Origin: Butyrivibrio sp.
GTDB lineage: Bacteria; Bacillota; Clostridia; Lachnospirales; Lachnospiraceae
Length of the DNA stretch: 64,000 bases
Assembly: GCA_017446685.1 (NCBI GenBank)
Contig: JAFSQI010000054.1
Location: forward strand, 62,001 to 126,000
Direction of reading: 5' to 3'
Shown: piece by piece, positions 9,284 to 17,355 of the stretch
Layout: each line of letters opens with the position of its first letter
Position numbering within the stretch: position 1 is the stretch's first letter
Notes under the pieces: generated by a model
What the model was told of the DNA's origin: nothing
The model's database searches: none
The model's input: the letters and a program-made list of their open reading frames with translations, nothing else
Translations under genes and position numbers: made by a program

Positions 9284-10381
9284 ATGGATATAAAAACATA
9301 CGGTTTTATCGGTCTTGGACTGATTGGCGGTTCAATAGCACGTGCAATTAAGCAAAAGATGCCGCAGGCGAGAATAATAGCCTATACACCGCACAAGTCT
9401 ACTGTCGATGAGGCTTTTCAGGACAGGATCATTGATAAGCCGCTTTATGAAATCGGGCAGGATTTTAATGATTGTGATTATATTTTTTTATGCGCACCTG
9501 TAGAACTTAATAATTCAAATCTTGACCTTTTATTACCATATATTAATACGAAGACAACTATTACTGATATTGGAAGTGTCAAAAACAGCATTCATGAGAA
9601 AATAAAAGAGCTTGGTCTTGAGAATCAGTTTATAGGCGGCCATCCTATGACCGGAACCGAGAGAATCGGTTACAAGAATTCAAAGGCCTCGCTTCTGGAA
9701 AATGCTTACTATATTCTTACTAAGACAGACAATTGTGATGAAAACAGACTTAAGGATTACCAGGAGCTTGTATCTGCACTCGGCGCAATTCCGCTTATTG
9801 TTCCGTATTTGCAGCATGACTACATTACAGCAGCCATAAGTCATGTTCCGCATGTCATTTCGGCTTCACTTGTCAATCTGGTAAAAGACAATGATTCCAA
9901 GGATCATCTCATGAAAACCATTGCTGCCGGAGGTTTCAAGGACATAACAAGAATATCCTCTTCTTCTCCTATAATGTGGAAACAGATTTGTATGACCAAT
10001 TCTGACAATATTTCTCAGCTTTTAGGGAAATACATAGATTCACTTTATGATATAAAGCTTGCAATAGATGAACATGAGGGAGAAAAGCTTGAGGCATTTT
10101 TTGCAAAGGCCAGAGAGTACAGAGAATCATTTATCGAAACCTCAAGTGGTCCAATTCAAAAGACCTATGTTCTGCATGTCGACATTAATGACCAGCCGGG
10201 ACAACTTGCTGCTGTTGCAGTTCTTTTATCAGAAAACGATATAAATATCAAAAATATCGGAATTGTACATAACAGAGAATATGAGCGCGGAACTCTGCGC
10301 ATCGAGCTGCATGATAAGGCCGGTCTTGATAAAGCCGCTTTGCTGCTTGAAAAAGAGAAATATCTGACTGCTGTCAGATAA
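9284..10381 (+). CDS. tyrA: prephenate dehydrogenase with ACT domain
   Basis: The enzyme oxidatively decarboxylates prephenate to 4-hydroxyphenylpyruvate for tyrosine synthesis, using NAD(P). Near the N-terminus is a Rossmann motif GLGLIGGS. The catalytic core contains DIGSVKNSI, GGHPMTGTER and, further on, the SHVPHVIS helix with conserved His. The last 80 residues (from about KTYVLHVDINDQPGQLAAVA) form an ACT domain, expected to bind tyrosine as feedback inhibitor. An in-frame ATG at 9260 exists but has no ribosome site, whereas AGGGGG lies upstream of ATG 9284, giving 365 residues. aroA follows after 52 bases on the same strand, so the pair forms an aromatic amino-acid operon. Confidence 0.92.
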   Translation: MDIKTYGFIGLGLIGGSIARAIKQKMPQARIIAYTPHKSTVDEAFQDRIIDKPLYEIGQDFNDCDYIFLCAPVELNNSNLDLLLPYINTKTTITDIGSVKNSIHEKIKELGLENQFIGGHPMTGTERIGYKNSKASLLENAYYILTKTDNCDENRLKDYQELVSALGAIPLIVPYLQHDYITAAISHVPHVISASLVNLVKDNDSKDHLMKTIAAGGFKDITRISSSSPIMWKQICMTNSDNISQLLGKYIDSLYDIKLAIDEHEGEKLEAFFAKAREYRESFIETSSGPIQKTYVLHVDINDQPGQLAAVAVLLSENDINIKNIGIVHNREYERGTLRIELHDKAGLDKAALLLEKEKYLTAVR

Positions 10382-10433
10382 GTAGACATCTATAGTTTCA
10401 TCAACACCATAACGCGCAGGAGGCGCAAAGAAA

Positions 10434-11762
10434 ATGATTGCTTTAGAAAAAGCATCCCACCCATTAAAGGGAGACATTTTTGTACCCGGTGATAAATCTA
10501 TTTCACACAGAAGTATTATGTTTGGAGCTCTGGCTGAAGGAACCACTGAAATAACCGGCTTTCTGGAAAGTGCAGACTGCATATCAACCATTGAATGCTT
10601 CAAAAAGCTTGGCATCCTCATTGACCACAGCATCCGGCCGACAAACGGAGTCCCTACAATCACAGTTCATGGAAAGGGATTAAATGGACTAAAAGCGACG
10701 GATTCCACACTTTATACCAGAAACAGCGGCACTACCACAAGACTCATGTCAGGAATTCTCGCTGCACAGCCCTTTGATTCAAATATTACAGGTGATATGT
10801 CAATTGAGAAAAGACCTATGACTCGCATCATCACTCCTCTTACGAAAATGGGAGCTGATATAAGCTCAGTTATGGGAAACGGTTGCGCTCCGCTTCATAT
10901 TAACGGCGGCCGTAAACTCCATGGCATTTCCTACAGAAATCAGGTTGCATCGGCTCAGGTTAAATCCTGCATTATTCTCGCAGGGCTCTACGCCGATGGA
11001 GAAACCGTTGTTTATGAGCCTGCACTTTCAAGAAATCATACTGAAATTATGTTAAGCTCATTTGGTGCTGACATACACAATGAAATTGCAGCCGATGGAA
11101 GCGCCGCAGCAATATTAAAACCAGGAATGCCACTTAGAGGCACCAAAATAAACGTTCCCGGAGATATATCTTCCGCTGCATATTTCATCGCTGCTGCACT
11201 TATGGTTCCCGGCTCAGAACTTCTTATCCGAAACGTAGGCGTAAACAAAACACGCTGCGGAATAATTACTGTGCTTAAGCAGATGGGCGCTGATATAACC
11301 CTTCTTAATTACAGTGACGTTGGTGAAGCCAGAGCTGACATTTTAGTTAAATATTCTGAACTGCACGGAGGACGTGACAAGAAATTTGAAATCGGCGGAA
11401 AAGATATCCCTACTATGATAGACGAGCTTCCGATGGTTGCTGTACTTGCCGCTACCGCCGACTGTGACACTATAATTAAAGATGCGGCAGAACTTAAGGT
11501 CAAAGAATCTGACCGAATAGCTACTGTAGTTGAAAATCTTGAGGCCATGGGATGTGACATCACTGCCACTGATGACGGAATGATAATTCACGGAGGAAAG
11601 CCGCTTCACGGAGCTGATATAAAGACACATCAGGATCACCGCCTTGCCATGAGCTTTGCGGTAGCAGCACTTGGTGCAGAAGGAACCACAAGAATCCTTG
11701 ACGATTCCTGCGTCGGCATCTCCTATCCAAGCTTTTTCAAAGACCTGCAGAGTCTTCTTTAA
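10434..11762 (+). CDS. aroA: 3-phosphoshikimate 1-carboxyvinyltransferase (EPSP synthase)
   Basis: A 442-residue shikimate-pathway enzyme transferring the enolpyruvyl group of PEP to shikimate 3-phosphate. Signatures are GDKSISHRSIMFGALAEG at about residues 19-36, the LYTRNSGTTTRLMSGILA segment, ISSAAYFIAAALM, and the C-terminal KESDRIATVVENLEAMG with HQDHRLAMSFAVAAL. All are typical of the class found in Gram-positive bacteria. The GNAGTA motif of many family members reads RNSGTTTR here, which is common in clostridial forms. The start ATG 10434 is preceded by AGGAGG. It is cotranscribed with tyrA and closed by a terminator. Confidence 0.97.
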   Translation: MIALEKASHPLKGDIFVPGDKSISHRSIMFGALAEGTTEITGFLESADCISTIECFKKLGILIDHSIRPTNGVPTITVHGKGLNGLKATDSTLYTRNSGTTTRLMSGILAAQPFDSNITGDMSIEKRPMTRIITPLTKMGADISSVMGNGCAPLHINGGRKLHGISYRNQVASAQVKSCIILAGLYADGETVVYEPALSRNHTEIMLSSFGADIHNEIAADGSAAAILKPGMPLRGTKINVPGDISSAAYFIAAALMVPGSELLIRNVGVNKTRCGIITVLKQMGADITLLNYSDVGEARADILVKYSELHGGRDKKFEIGGKDIPTMIDELPMVAVLAATADCDTIIKDAAELKVKESDRIATVVENLEAMGCDITATDDGMIIHGGKPLHGADIKTHQDHRLAMSFAVAALGAEGTTRILDDSCVGISYPSFFKDLQSLL

Positions 11763-11769
11763 AAAAGTA

Positions 11770-11808
11770 AGCGTCAAAAGTTATCATTTAAACTTTTGAC
11801 GCTTTATA
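11770..11808 (+). terminator. terminator of tyrA-aroA
   Basis: A perfect 13-base-pair stem (11770-11782 with 11791-11803) with an 8-base loop is followed by TTATATATA. It starts 8 bases after the aroA stop and also faces the end of the PilZ gene, so it may act in both directions. Confidence 0.82.
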
Positions 11809-11815
11809 TATAATC

Positions 11816-12160
11816 TTAACTCAGCTTTGCTTTTTCATCTTCTACAGTCTCATAAACCTGTATTCTCATCTTAATATCTTCAGGCATTCCAATGAAAAGA
11901 CTGCCATAATGATAACCATCCTCTTCCTTGACTGCTCTGACAATCTGCAAAAAAACATGCAGCTTTTCTTTATTCCAGATAACCAGATTAGCCTCGTAAT
12001 TATCACCAATAGTAAGCTGCTCAGTTGTACTAAATCCAATTCCCGAGGTAGAACAATCTGTAATATTTATATCAACCTTTTTACCTTTTGAACCACCAAT
12101 CTCTTTTATCTCAATATCACCCAAAAGCTCCAGTCTCTTAGCTCTTCTTTTTTCTTCCAT
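11816..12160 (-). CDS. PilZ-domain cyclic di-GMP receptor
   Basis: A 114-residue single-domain PilZ protein. The two c-di-GMP-binding signatures are visible: an RxxxR motif in KRRAKRLEL near the N-terminus, and the DxSxxG motif in ITDCSTSGIGF about 30 residues later. The remainder is the beta-barrel with the typical GSLFIGM segment. An upstream in-frame ATG at 12211 exists, but AGGGGG precedes ATG 12160, which also starts right at the conserved domain, so that start is chosen. The gene is alone, and its output partner cannot be told. It fits the abundance of c-di-GMP turnover enzymes in this window. Confidence 0.86.
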   Translation of the reverse strand: MEEKRRAKRLELLGDIEIKEIGGSKGKKVDINITDCSTSGIGFSTTEQLTIGDNYEANLVIWNKEKLHVFLQIVRAVKEEDGYHYGSLFIGMPEDIKMRIQVYETVEDEKAKLS

Positions 12161-12309
12161 ATTCAGCCCCCTTTTATCTTGAGAAGCGCAGATTATTATC
12201 CTTATGCACATGCGCGTAATTACGTCTACATATACATAATACCCTAAAGATAAATTGTAAGCAAGAATGTTGTATTATATGCTAAAATTCAGGTGCCAGT
12301 CAAAGTTAC

Positions 12310-12458
12310 AATTCAGTTGTCAGCCAATATATGAGTGGACATAAATGCTTATTTTCGTCTACGCTGTATGACATTTCACTAAGCTCGAAAAAACCTCGCT
12401 AAGTGATCTGCACATCCGTCGTAATTCATACAGATTCAAATACAAGAACAACTGAATT
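12310..12458. repeat. imperfect 150-base palindromic intergenic element
   Basis: AATTCAGTTGT (12310-12320) is repeated in inverted form at 12448-12458. Inside, CTGTATGA (12364-12371) pairs with 12426-12433, and TCACT (12376-12380) with 12402-12406, so either strand can fold into one long interrupted hairpin. Its left end matches the element at 54117 in 20 of 23 positions from GTTAC to the end of TTGTCAGC plus 3. No coding potential is seen. It occupies most of the gap between the importer genes and the PilZ gene. Confidence 0.6.
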
Positions 12459-12466
12459 TTCCCCCT

Positions 12467-13219
12467 TTAGATGACATATGAATCCTGCGGGATTATCCGG
12501 GAAAGGAACTGCCTTGTTCGCTCTTCCTTTGGTTTATAGAATATTTCATCCGGCTTTCCTTCTTCTACTACCACTCCTCCATCCATAAAAATAACTCTGT
12601 CAGCAACATCTTCGGCAAAAGACATTTCATGTGTCACAACTATCATGGTAATTCCCATTTTTGCGACATTTTTTATTACTTCGAGTGTTTCTCCTACAAG
12701 TTCAGGGTCAAGGGCTGATGTCGGCTCATCAAAAAGTATCACTTCAGGCTTAAGTGCGACAGCTCTGGCAATTCCAACTCTTTGCTGCTGACCTCCGGAA
12801 AGCTGTGAAGGATAGAAATCCTTTTTATCAATAAGTCCAACCCATTTTAGCGCATCCTCCGCAATTTTAGTTGCCTCAGCCTTTGATTTCTTTTGAACCT
12901 GTGTAAGCCCCTCCATAACATTTTGAAGTGCTGTCTTATGGGCAAACAGACCGTAGTTTTGAAAAACAAAAGCTGTATGCCTTCTTACATCAAGAATTTC
13001 TCTTTTCCTTGCTCTTTTTAAATCTATCTCTTTTCCGTCAAACTTCAAAATGCCACTGTCAGCACGTTCCAGAAAGTTAATGCACCTTAGAAATGTTGTT
13101 TTTCCAGAACCGCTAGGACCTAATATAACAACTACTTCACCATTATTAACCTTAACCGAAACATCCCTTAAAACTTCCTGTTTTCCAAAACTTTTCTTAA
13201 CTCCAACAAGTTCAATCAT
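12467..13219 (-). CDS. polar amino-acid ABC importer, ATP-binding subunit
   Basis: A 251-residue ABC ATPase that energises import. It has Walker [10 protein letters not shown], a Q-loop in [12 protein letters not shown], signature [14 protein letters not shown], Walker [14 protein letters not shown] and the switch His in [15 protein letters not shown], the pattern of GlnQ/TcyN-type transporters. A longer frame begins at 13303, but ATG 13219 overlaps the stop of the upstream permease by one base (TAATG) and follows AGGGAC, so it is preferred. It closes the operon of binding protein and two permeases. Placement directly after the nitrogenase-like and cysteine genes suggests a sulfur compound such as cystine as substrate, which is an inference. 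Confidence 0.93.
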   Translation of the reverse strand: MIELVGVKKSFGKQEVLRDVSVKVNNGEVVVILGPSGSGKTTFLRCINFLERADSGILKFDGKEIDLKRARKREILDVRRHTAFVFQNYGLFAHKTALQNVMEGLTQVQKKSKAEATKIAEDALKWVGLIDKKDFYPSQLSGGQQQRVGIARAVALKPEVILFDEPTSALDPELVGETLEVIKNVAKMGITMIVVTHEMSFAEDVADRVIFMDGGVVVEEGKPDEIFYKPKEERTRQFLSRIIPQDSYVI

Positions 13220-13929
13220 TATACTGTCCCTTTTTTCAAATATTTCCCTGAATTTTTTTCTGCAAAATATGCCAAAAGCTCTATAAATGCTCCAATCAGC
13301 CAATATACAAGTGCTGCTGCCACATATCCTTCAAGATAACTGTAATATAAAAGACTGGGTAAAAGAGCTCCCGTCATGATCTCCACAACTGCAATAGCAC
13401 TTACAAGATTTGATGCCTTCAAAAGTCCTATAAGAGAATTCTGCAATCCCGGAAGAAGAATCGGAACCATCTGCGGATAAATAATTCTTGTAAGAGTCTT
13501 CACTTTACTTAGACCAATACTGTATCCTGCCTCATACTGGATTTTTGAAATTCCTCTAAAGGCTCCCCTTACGCTCTCACTTATAGAACAGGTAGTTCCA
13601 AGTATCAGCGTAAAATAACCGATTATAATAGGATTTATATCTGTGATCGGGATATTGATATTAAGAGCTTTCGCGACATCATTATAGAAAGTCATAAAGA
13701 TCAGATTGTACAGAATAAGAGCAACCATTGTGGGAAGTCCCATATATACAGTGACAAATACTGAAAAAAACTGAGAAAGAACCGGTATCTTATAATATCT
13801 TACAGTTGCCACTATAGTCCCCAATATAAGACTTATAACAAAGGTGATAAATGTCAGCTTAAGAGTTACAGGTGCATACAAAAAAGCTGATTTTAATGAA
13901 TCTAAAAAATTGGATATTCCAAATGACAT
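13219..13929 (-). CDS. polar amino-acid ABC importer, permease subunit
   Basis: A 236-residue membrane protein with about five hydrophobic segments. The coupling-helix region around [32 protein letters not shown] is the EAA loop typical of HisM/TcyL-type permeases. Together with the neighbouring permease it would form a heterodimeric pore. It starts at ATG 13929 after GAGGAGG, 15 bases after its partner gene, and its stop overlaps the ATPase start. Confidence 0.9.
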   Translation of the reverse strand: MSFGISNFLDSLKSAFLYAPVTLKLTFITFVISLILGTIVATVRYYKIPVLSQFFSVFVTVYMGLPTMVALILYNLIFMTFYNDVAKALNINIPITDINPIIIGYFTLILGTTCSISESVRGAFRGISKIQYEAGYSIGLSKVKTLTRIIYPQMVPILLPGLQNSLIGLLKASNLVSAIAVVEIMTGALLPSLLYYSYLEGYVAAALVYWLIGAFIELLAYFAEKNSGKYLKKGTV

Positions 13930-13944
13930 ATCATACGCACCTCC

Positions 13945-14637
13945 TCAATCAGCCAGCTTTTTTTCTATGAGGATAAATGCCCCCTTTAATAAAAGGCTGA
14001 AAGTAATATATATCACTGTAGCCGCCACATATCCTTCAAGGGTATGCCCGGTTGCTGCTCCAAGCGTTTTGGCCTTTCCAAGGATATCTACGACGCCTAA
14101 AGTAAACACCAGTGAAGTATTCTGAAAAACTCCGACAAGATCAACTCCATAATGCGGAATTGCCACCTTAAATGCCTGCGGGAGCACAATTCTTGTAAAA
14201 GTTTGTGCTCCCGTCATTCCTATGGAATAACCTGCTTCTGTCTGAATATACGGAACAGAAGTAATCGCACCTCTGAATATTTCACCAAGAAATGCTCCTT
14301 CATTCAGAATGATAGCTATCTCAACAAATATTACAGGCTCTATCCTATTTAAATTTATCCCAAAAGCATTCATAAATAGTGAACCAAATACAATCGGTAT
14401 TCCATAAAAAGCTATCATCATCTGTACCAGAAGAGGAGTTCCACGCATAAAGGATATATATACTCCAAGAATCTGCCCTATTACCGGAATCCTCTTTAGT
14501 CTGAGTACAGCGACAAACACCGCAAGTATTGTTCCTAGAAGCATCGACCAAAACACTATATGGAAATTCACGGATACATTTGAAATTATTTTAGGAAAAA
14601 CATATATGAATCTTTCAAAGCTAAAATAATTTCCCAT
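13945..14637 (-). CDS. polar amino-acid ABC importer, permease subunit
   Basis: A 230-residue membrane protein of the same family as the next gene, with about five transmembrane segments and the EAA-type loop EIFRGAITSVPYIQTEAGYSIGM followed by RIVLPQAF. The RGTPLLVQMMIAFYGIP stretch is the usual HisMQ motif. It starts 5 bases after the stop of the binding-protein gene, with GAGGAA upstream, so translation is probably coupled. It is likely paired with the permease at 13219-13929. Confidence 0.9.
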   Translation of the reverse strand: MGNYFSFERFIYVFPKIISNVSVNFHIVFWSMLLGTILAVFVAVLRLKRIPVIGQILGVYISFMRGTPLLVQMMIAFYGIPIVFGSLFMNAFGINLNRIEPVIFVEIAIILNEGAFLGEIFRGAITSVPYIQTEAGYSIGMTGAQTFTRIVLPQAFKVAIPHYGVDLVGVFQNTSLVFTLGVVDILGKAKTLGAATGHTLEGYVAATVIYITFSLLLKGAFILIEKKLAD

Positions 14638-14642
14638 AACCG

Positions 14643-15512
14643 TTATTCCTCTTCTGTCACATCATAACCCACCCACTTGATTGCAAGTTCTGAAAGGGTT
14701 CCGTTTTCCTTAAGTGTCTTTAAAGCACCGTCAACAGCCTTTTGAAGCTCAGTTTCATCTTTTCTGTAAAGATAATATGTCTTTGAATTATTTATTGGCT
14801 CTCCAACCGATTTTACCCAGTCTTTTCCATCATCACTGAAGTTTTTATTGTATTTAATCACATCACTCTTTTTAAGCACTGTAGCTGCTGCCGCTCCGGA
14901 CTTAAGAGCTGCTGCCCCTTCTTCATCGGTACTTGAGTCAGTGTTTACTATTACAACTTCCTGCCCGGGATGTTCCTCATTCCACTTGGTAAGAATCTGT
15001 GTAGTTGCACTTGTTGCTCCGCCTGACCTGATATTCTTACCTGCAAGATCTTCAAGTGAAGTAACATCACTATCTATCAAAACCGCAAGATATGTTATAT
15101 ATGAAGTATAGGTTTCCTCTGAGAAAAGATACTTCTCTGCCCTCTCATCTGTATATTCATACTGGTGTGCGGCAAGATCAATCTTTCCTGCTTCAAGTGA
15201 AAGAACAAGCTGATCAAAAGCCATTGACTGATATTCAAATTCATACTGGGGAAGCAGCTCATCTATAGCCGCAAGAACATCATATTCATATCCTACCGCG
15301 TTACCTTCCTCATCCAGATAGCAATAAGGATTGTAGTTAATGCCTGAGCCGATCACAACCTTGGTTACTTCTGAATTTCCATTTTCAGTTTTGCTGACAT
15401 CTGCTGCAGAAGAATTAACACTAGAAGATGAACCGCATCCCACCATCTGAGCCATCATCGCTGCAGTAACTCCAATTACCGTTATTTTCCTGATTATTTC
15501 TGATTTTCTCAT
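14643..15512 (-). CDS. extracellular amino-acid-binding lipoprotein of the ABC importer
   Basis: A 289-residue solute-binding protein. The N-terminus has a lipoprotein signal: basic start, hydrophobic run, lipobox MVGC near residue 26 and a Ser-rich linker. The mature part is an SBP_bac_3 fold of two lobes (from VVIGSGINYNPYCYLDEEG, with YEYDVLAAIDELLPQYEF and the KIDLAAHQYEYTDERAEKYLFSE segment). This cluster is seen in cystine and polar amino-acid binding proteins. It would sit on the outer face of the membrane and hand the ligand to the permeases encoded next. The gene follows the nifX-like gene by 27 bases, linking the importer to the nfl operon. Confidence 0.9.
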   Translation of the reverse strand: MRKSEIIRKITVIGVTAAMMAQMVGCGSSSSVNSSAADVSKTENGNSEVTKVVIGSGINYNPYCYLDEEGNAVGYEYDVLAAIDELLPQYEFEYQSMAFDQLVLSLEAGKIDLAAHQYEYTDERAEKYLFSEETYTSYITYLAVLIDSDVTSLEDLAGKNIRSGGATSATTQILTKWNEEHPGQEVVIVNTDSSTDEEGAAALKSGAAAATVLKKSDVIKYNKNFSDDGKDWVKSVGEPINNSKTYYLYRKDETELQKAVDGALKTLKENGTLSELAIKWVGYDVTEEE

Positions 15513-15539
15513 ACCCTTCTCCTCCTTTTTTTTATAAAT

Positions 15540-16010
15540 TTATACACCATCTTTTCTAAGTGAAATGTGTCTGTCTATCTTGTCAAAATATGCAGAGATT
15601 TTTGTAAGAGCATCGTTTACACTACAGTCAACATCAAAAGATGTAATTTTCTTTTGTTCCAGCTGCTTTTGTGCCTGAAAGCCGATTTTTTTGCATACAA
15701 GGCTTCTGCAATCCGATATAAGTTCAACCTTGGGAAGTAAACCACCAGCTCCATGGCAGCCACTTCCACATCCTTTACCGCTTCCACATTGCGGCCTCTC
15801 ACTGCATTCAACGTTTTCAGGAAGACTATCACTTATTTTCTTCTGCACTGAGTTATTCAAATTTGGTTCCTTGTTTTCCTCAAGCTTTCTGTAGCCAATT
15901 TTTTTTATTTCCAAGCCATCTATGCTATATACATGGAAACCTTCTGCAGCCCCAAAAGACAGGTCAACATTCTTTTCATCTAAAGAAGCGACAGCTATTA
16001 AATAAGACAT
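15540..16010 (-). CDS. NifX/NafY-type metallocluster-binding protein
   Basis: A 156-residue protein of the dinitrogenase iron-molybdenum-cofactor biosynthesis family (NifX, NafY, NifB C-terminal domain). The N-terminus MSYLIAVASLDEKNVDLSFGAAEGFHVY gives the typical beta-strand and ligand-pocket start. The C-terminal half (VELISDCRSLVCKKIGFQAQKQLEQKKITSF) is the second part of the fold. Between them lies an unusual Cys/Gly-rich insertion with CSERPQCGSGKGCGSGCHG. Such proteins carry NifB-cofactor-like Fe-S clusters between scaffold and enzyme. It lies 28 bases after nflK, so it would be made with the reductase and could deliver or protect its cofactor. This is one of two nifX-like genes in the locus. 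Confidence 0.82.
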   Translation of the reverse strand: MSYLIAVASLDEKNVDLSFGAAEGFHVYSIDGLEIKKIGYRKLEENKEPNLNNSVQKKISDSLPENVECSERPQCGSGKGCGSGCHGAGGLLPKVELISDCRSLVCKKIGFQAQKQLEQKKITSFDVDCSVNDALTKISAYFDKIDRHISLRKDGV

Positions 16011-16038
16011 TTTCCTAACGCCTTTCTAAAAATTTTTA

Positions 16039-17337
16039 TCAGTTAAATCTCTGTGAAGCCACAGTATAAATATCTTCAATAAGCCTTATTCCACCTGTGT
16101 ATCCAACAATAAAGTCATCAAATACCACCTTGTCTCTTACCGGCCAGGAGATGTTCAGGAAATTGCCCTTTAAATCCTCTGTGATTTCTTTGTCATAATA
16201 GCCTCCAAGAACAAGCGGATAACCGTGATAATCATGTTCCTTTATTGCTTCGTGAATCTTATAGCTGTCTGTTTCAAATACAGCTTCTGCTTCAAGTCCA
16301 TAATTAAGATTCTTAAATTCTGCTGCTATATCTTCCCTGTACTCCTTTGGCGTGTCATCTACAATAAACTGTTTAGCGGGAACCAGTCCAAGGTCATTTG
16401 TAAGGAATTTTGTAATTCCAAGGGCGTACTGCGCATCCGCAACCACGGAAAACTGCTTGTTGATAACTCTGTTTTCAAGGAAAAGATCTGCATATCTTTC
16501 TATGAGATAGTAATAATATTTCTCGTGCTGTGTGATTACTTCTTCAACTTTACTTTCATCAAGCTTTGCAAACTTTCCTACTTCCCTCAAAAATTTACTG
16601 GTTTCAAACGCACCTACAGGAAGCGTCTTGTAATGAAGATACGGAATTCCGAGTTTCTTTTCCATCTTTTTTACATTTTTTAAAGATACCCAGGGTGAAA
16701 CCAAAAGGTTAAACTCGGCGTATGGGATGTTTTTTATATTCTCAATTCCTCTTCCATAGCCAAAAATTGTATTCGGTGTAAGTCCGATCTCTTTAAGCAG
16801 ATTTTCAAGCTCCCTTATATTTCCAAGCCAGTAAAGATCCTGGTATGGGACATCAGCCCATATATTTACAAAACCTTTGCGACGTGCCTCTGCTTTTTCC
16901 AGAAACTGATCTGTTATCGCATCTATAACCTGCTCATGGCCTTTGTAGTTATTTCCCTTAAATCCAGCTGTAGGAGCATAAATAACAGGCTTTTCTGCAT
17001 CAGCGAATTCTGAAACAACCTCTCCTGAATCATCACCTACTATTTCGGGAATACAACCAGTCAAAACCACATATAGATCAGCATCTATGACCTTAAGTGC
17101 ATTATCTATAGTTGAATGAAGCTTTTTAACACCTCCAAACACTACATCTTTCTCATTTATGCTGGTACATGGAAAAATATTAGGAGAAAAATATCCGCTG
17201 CTTCCTGTCCCGTCTGAGAGTTTCTGTGCACACCCGGGTCCGGAATGAAGAACCGGAATTGCTCTGTCAATCGCCTGAACTGTCTGCATTGCAGCAAGCG
17301 CACACTTATATCTTTGTTTATCAAGTAATTTTGCCAT
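16039..17337 (-). CDS. nflK: nitrogenase-like component 1, beta-type subunit (NflK)
   Basis: A 432-residue member of the NifD/NifK/BchN family, shorter than NifK because the N-terminal arm is missing. The three P-cluster cysteines expected in NifK are seen at Cys12 (YKCALA), Cys36 (HSGPGCAQ) and Cys95 (LTGCIPEIVGDD). With three in NflD this gives a full set for an [8Fe-7S] cluster. No cofactor-binding Cys/His pair is expected in this subunit. The gene starts 18 bases after nflD with GGGAGG upstream. Absence of nifE/nifN homologues and the short N-terminus separate it from nitrogen-fixing nitrogenase; group IV (methylthio-alkane-reductase-like) is the best fit. The symbol is used in the generic nitrogenase-like sense. 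Confidence 0.85.
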   Translation of the reverse strand: MAKLLDKQRYKCALAAMQTVQAIDRAIPVLHSGPGCAQKLSDGTGSSGYFSPNIFPCTSINEKDVVFGGVKKLHSTIDNALKVIDADLYVVLTGCIPEIVGDDSGEVVSEFADAEKPVIYAPTAGFKGNNYKGHEQVIDAITDQFLEKAEARRKGFVNIWADVPYQDLYWLGNIRELENLLKEIGLTPNTIFGYGRGIENIKNIPYAEFNLLVSPWVSLKNVKKMEKKLGIPYLHYKTLPVGAFETSKFLREVGKFAKLDESKVEEVITQHEKYYYYLIERYADLFLENRVINKQFSVVADAQYALGITKFLTNDLGLVPAKQFIVDDTPKEYREDIAAEFKNLNYGLEAEAVFETDSYKIHEAIKEHDYHGYPLVLGGYYDKEITEDLKGNFLNISWPVRDKVVFDDFIVGYTGGIRLIEDIYTVASQRFN

Positions 17338-17355
17338 TTTTGCTCTTCCTCCCGA

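Noticed and set aside
12212-12466. A CRISPR array or phage attachment site
   Set aside because: There are no regularly spaced repeats. The sequence is one imperfect palindrome with relatives elsewhere in the window.
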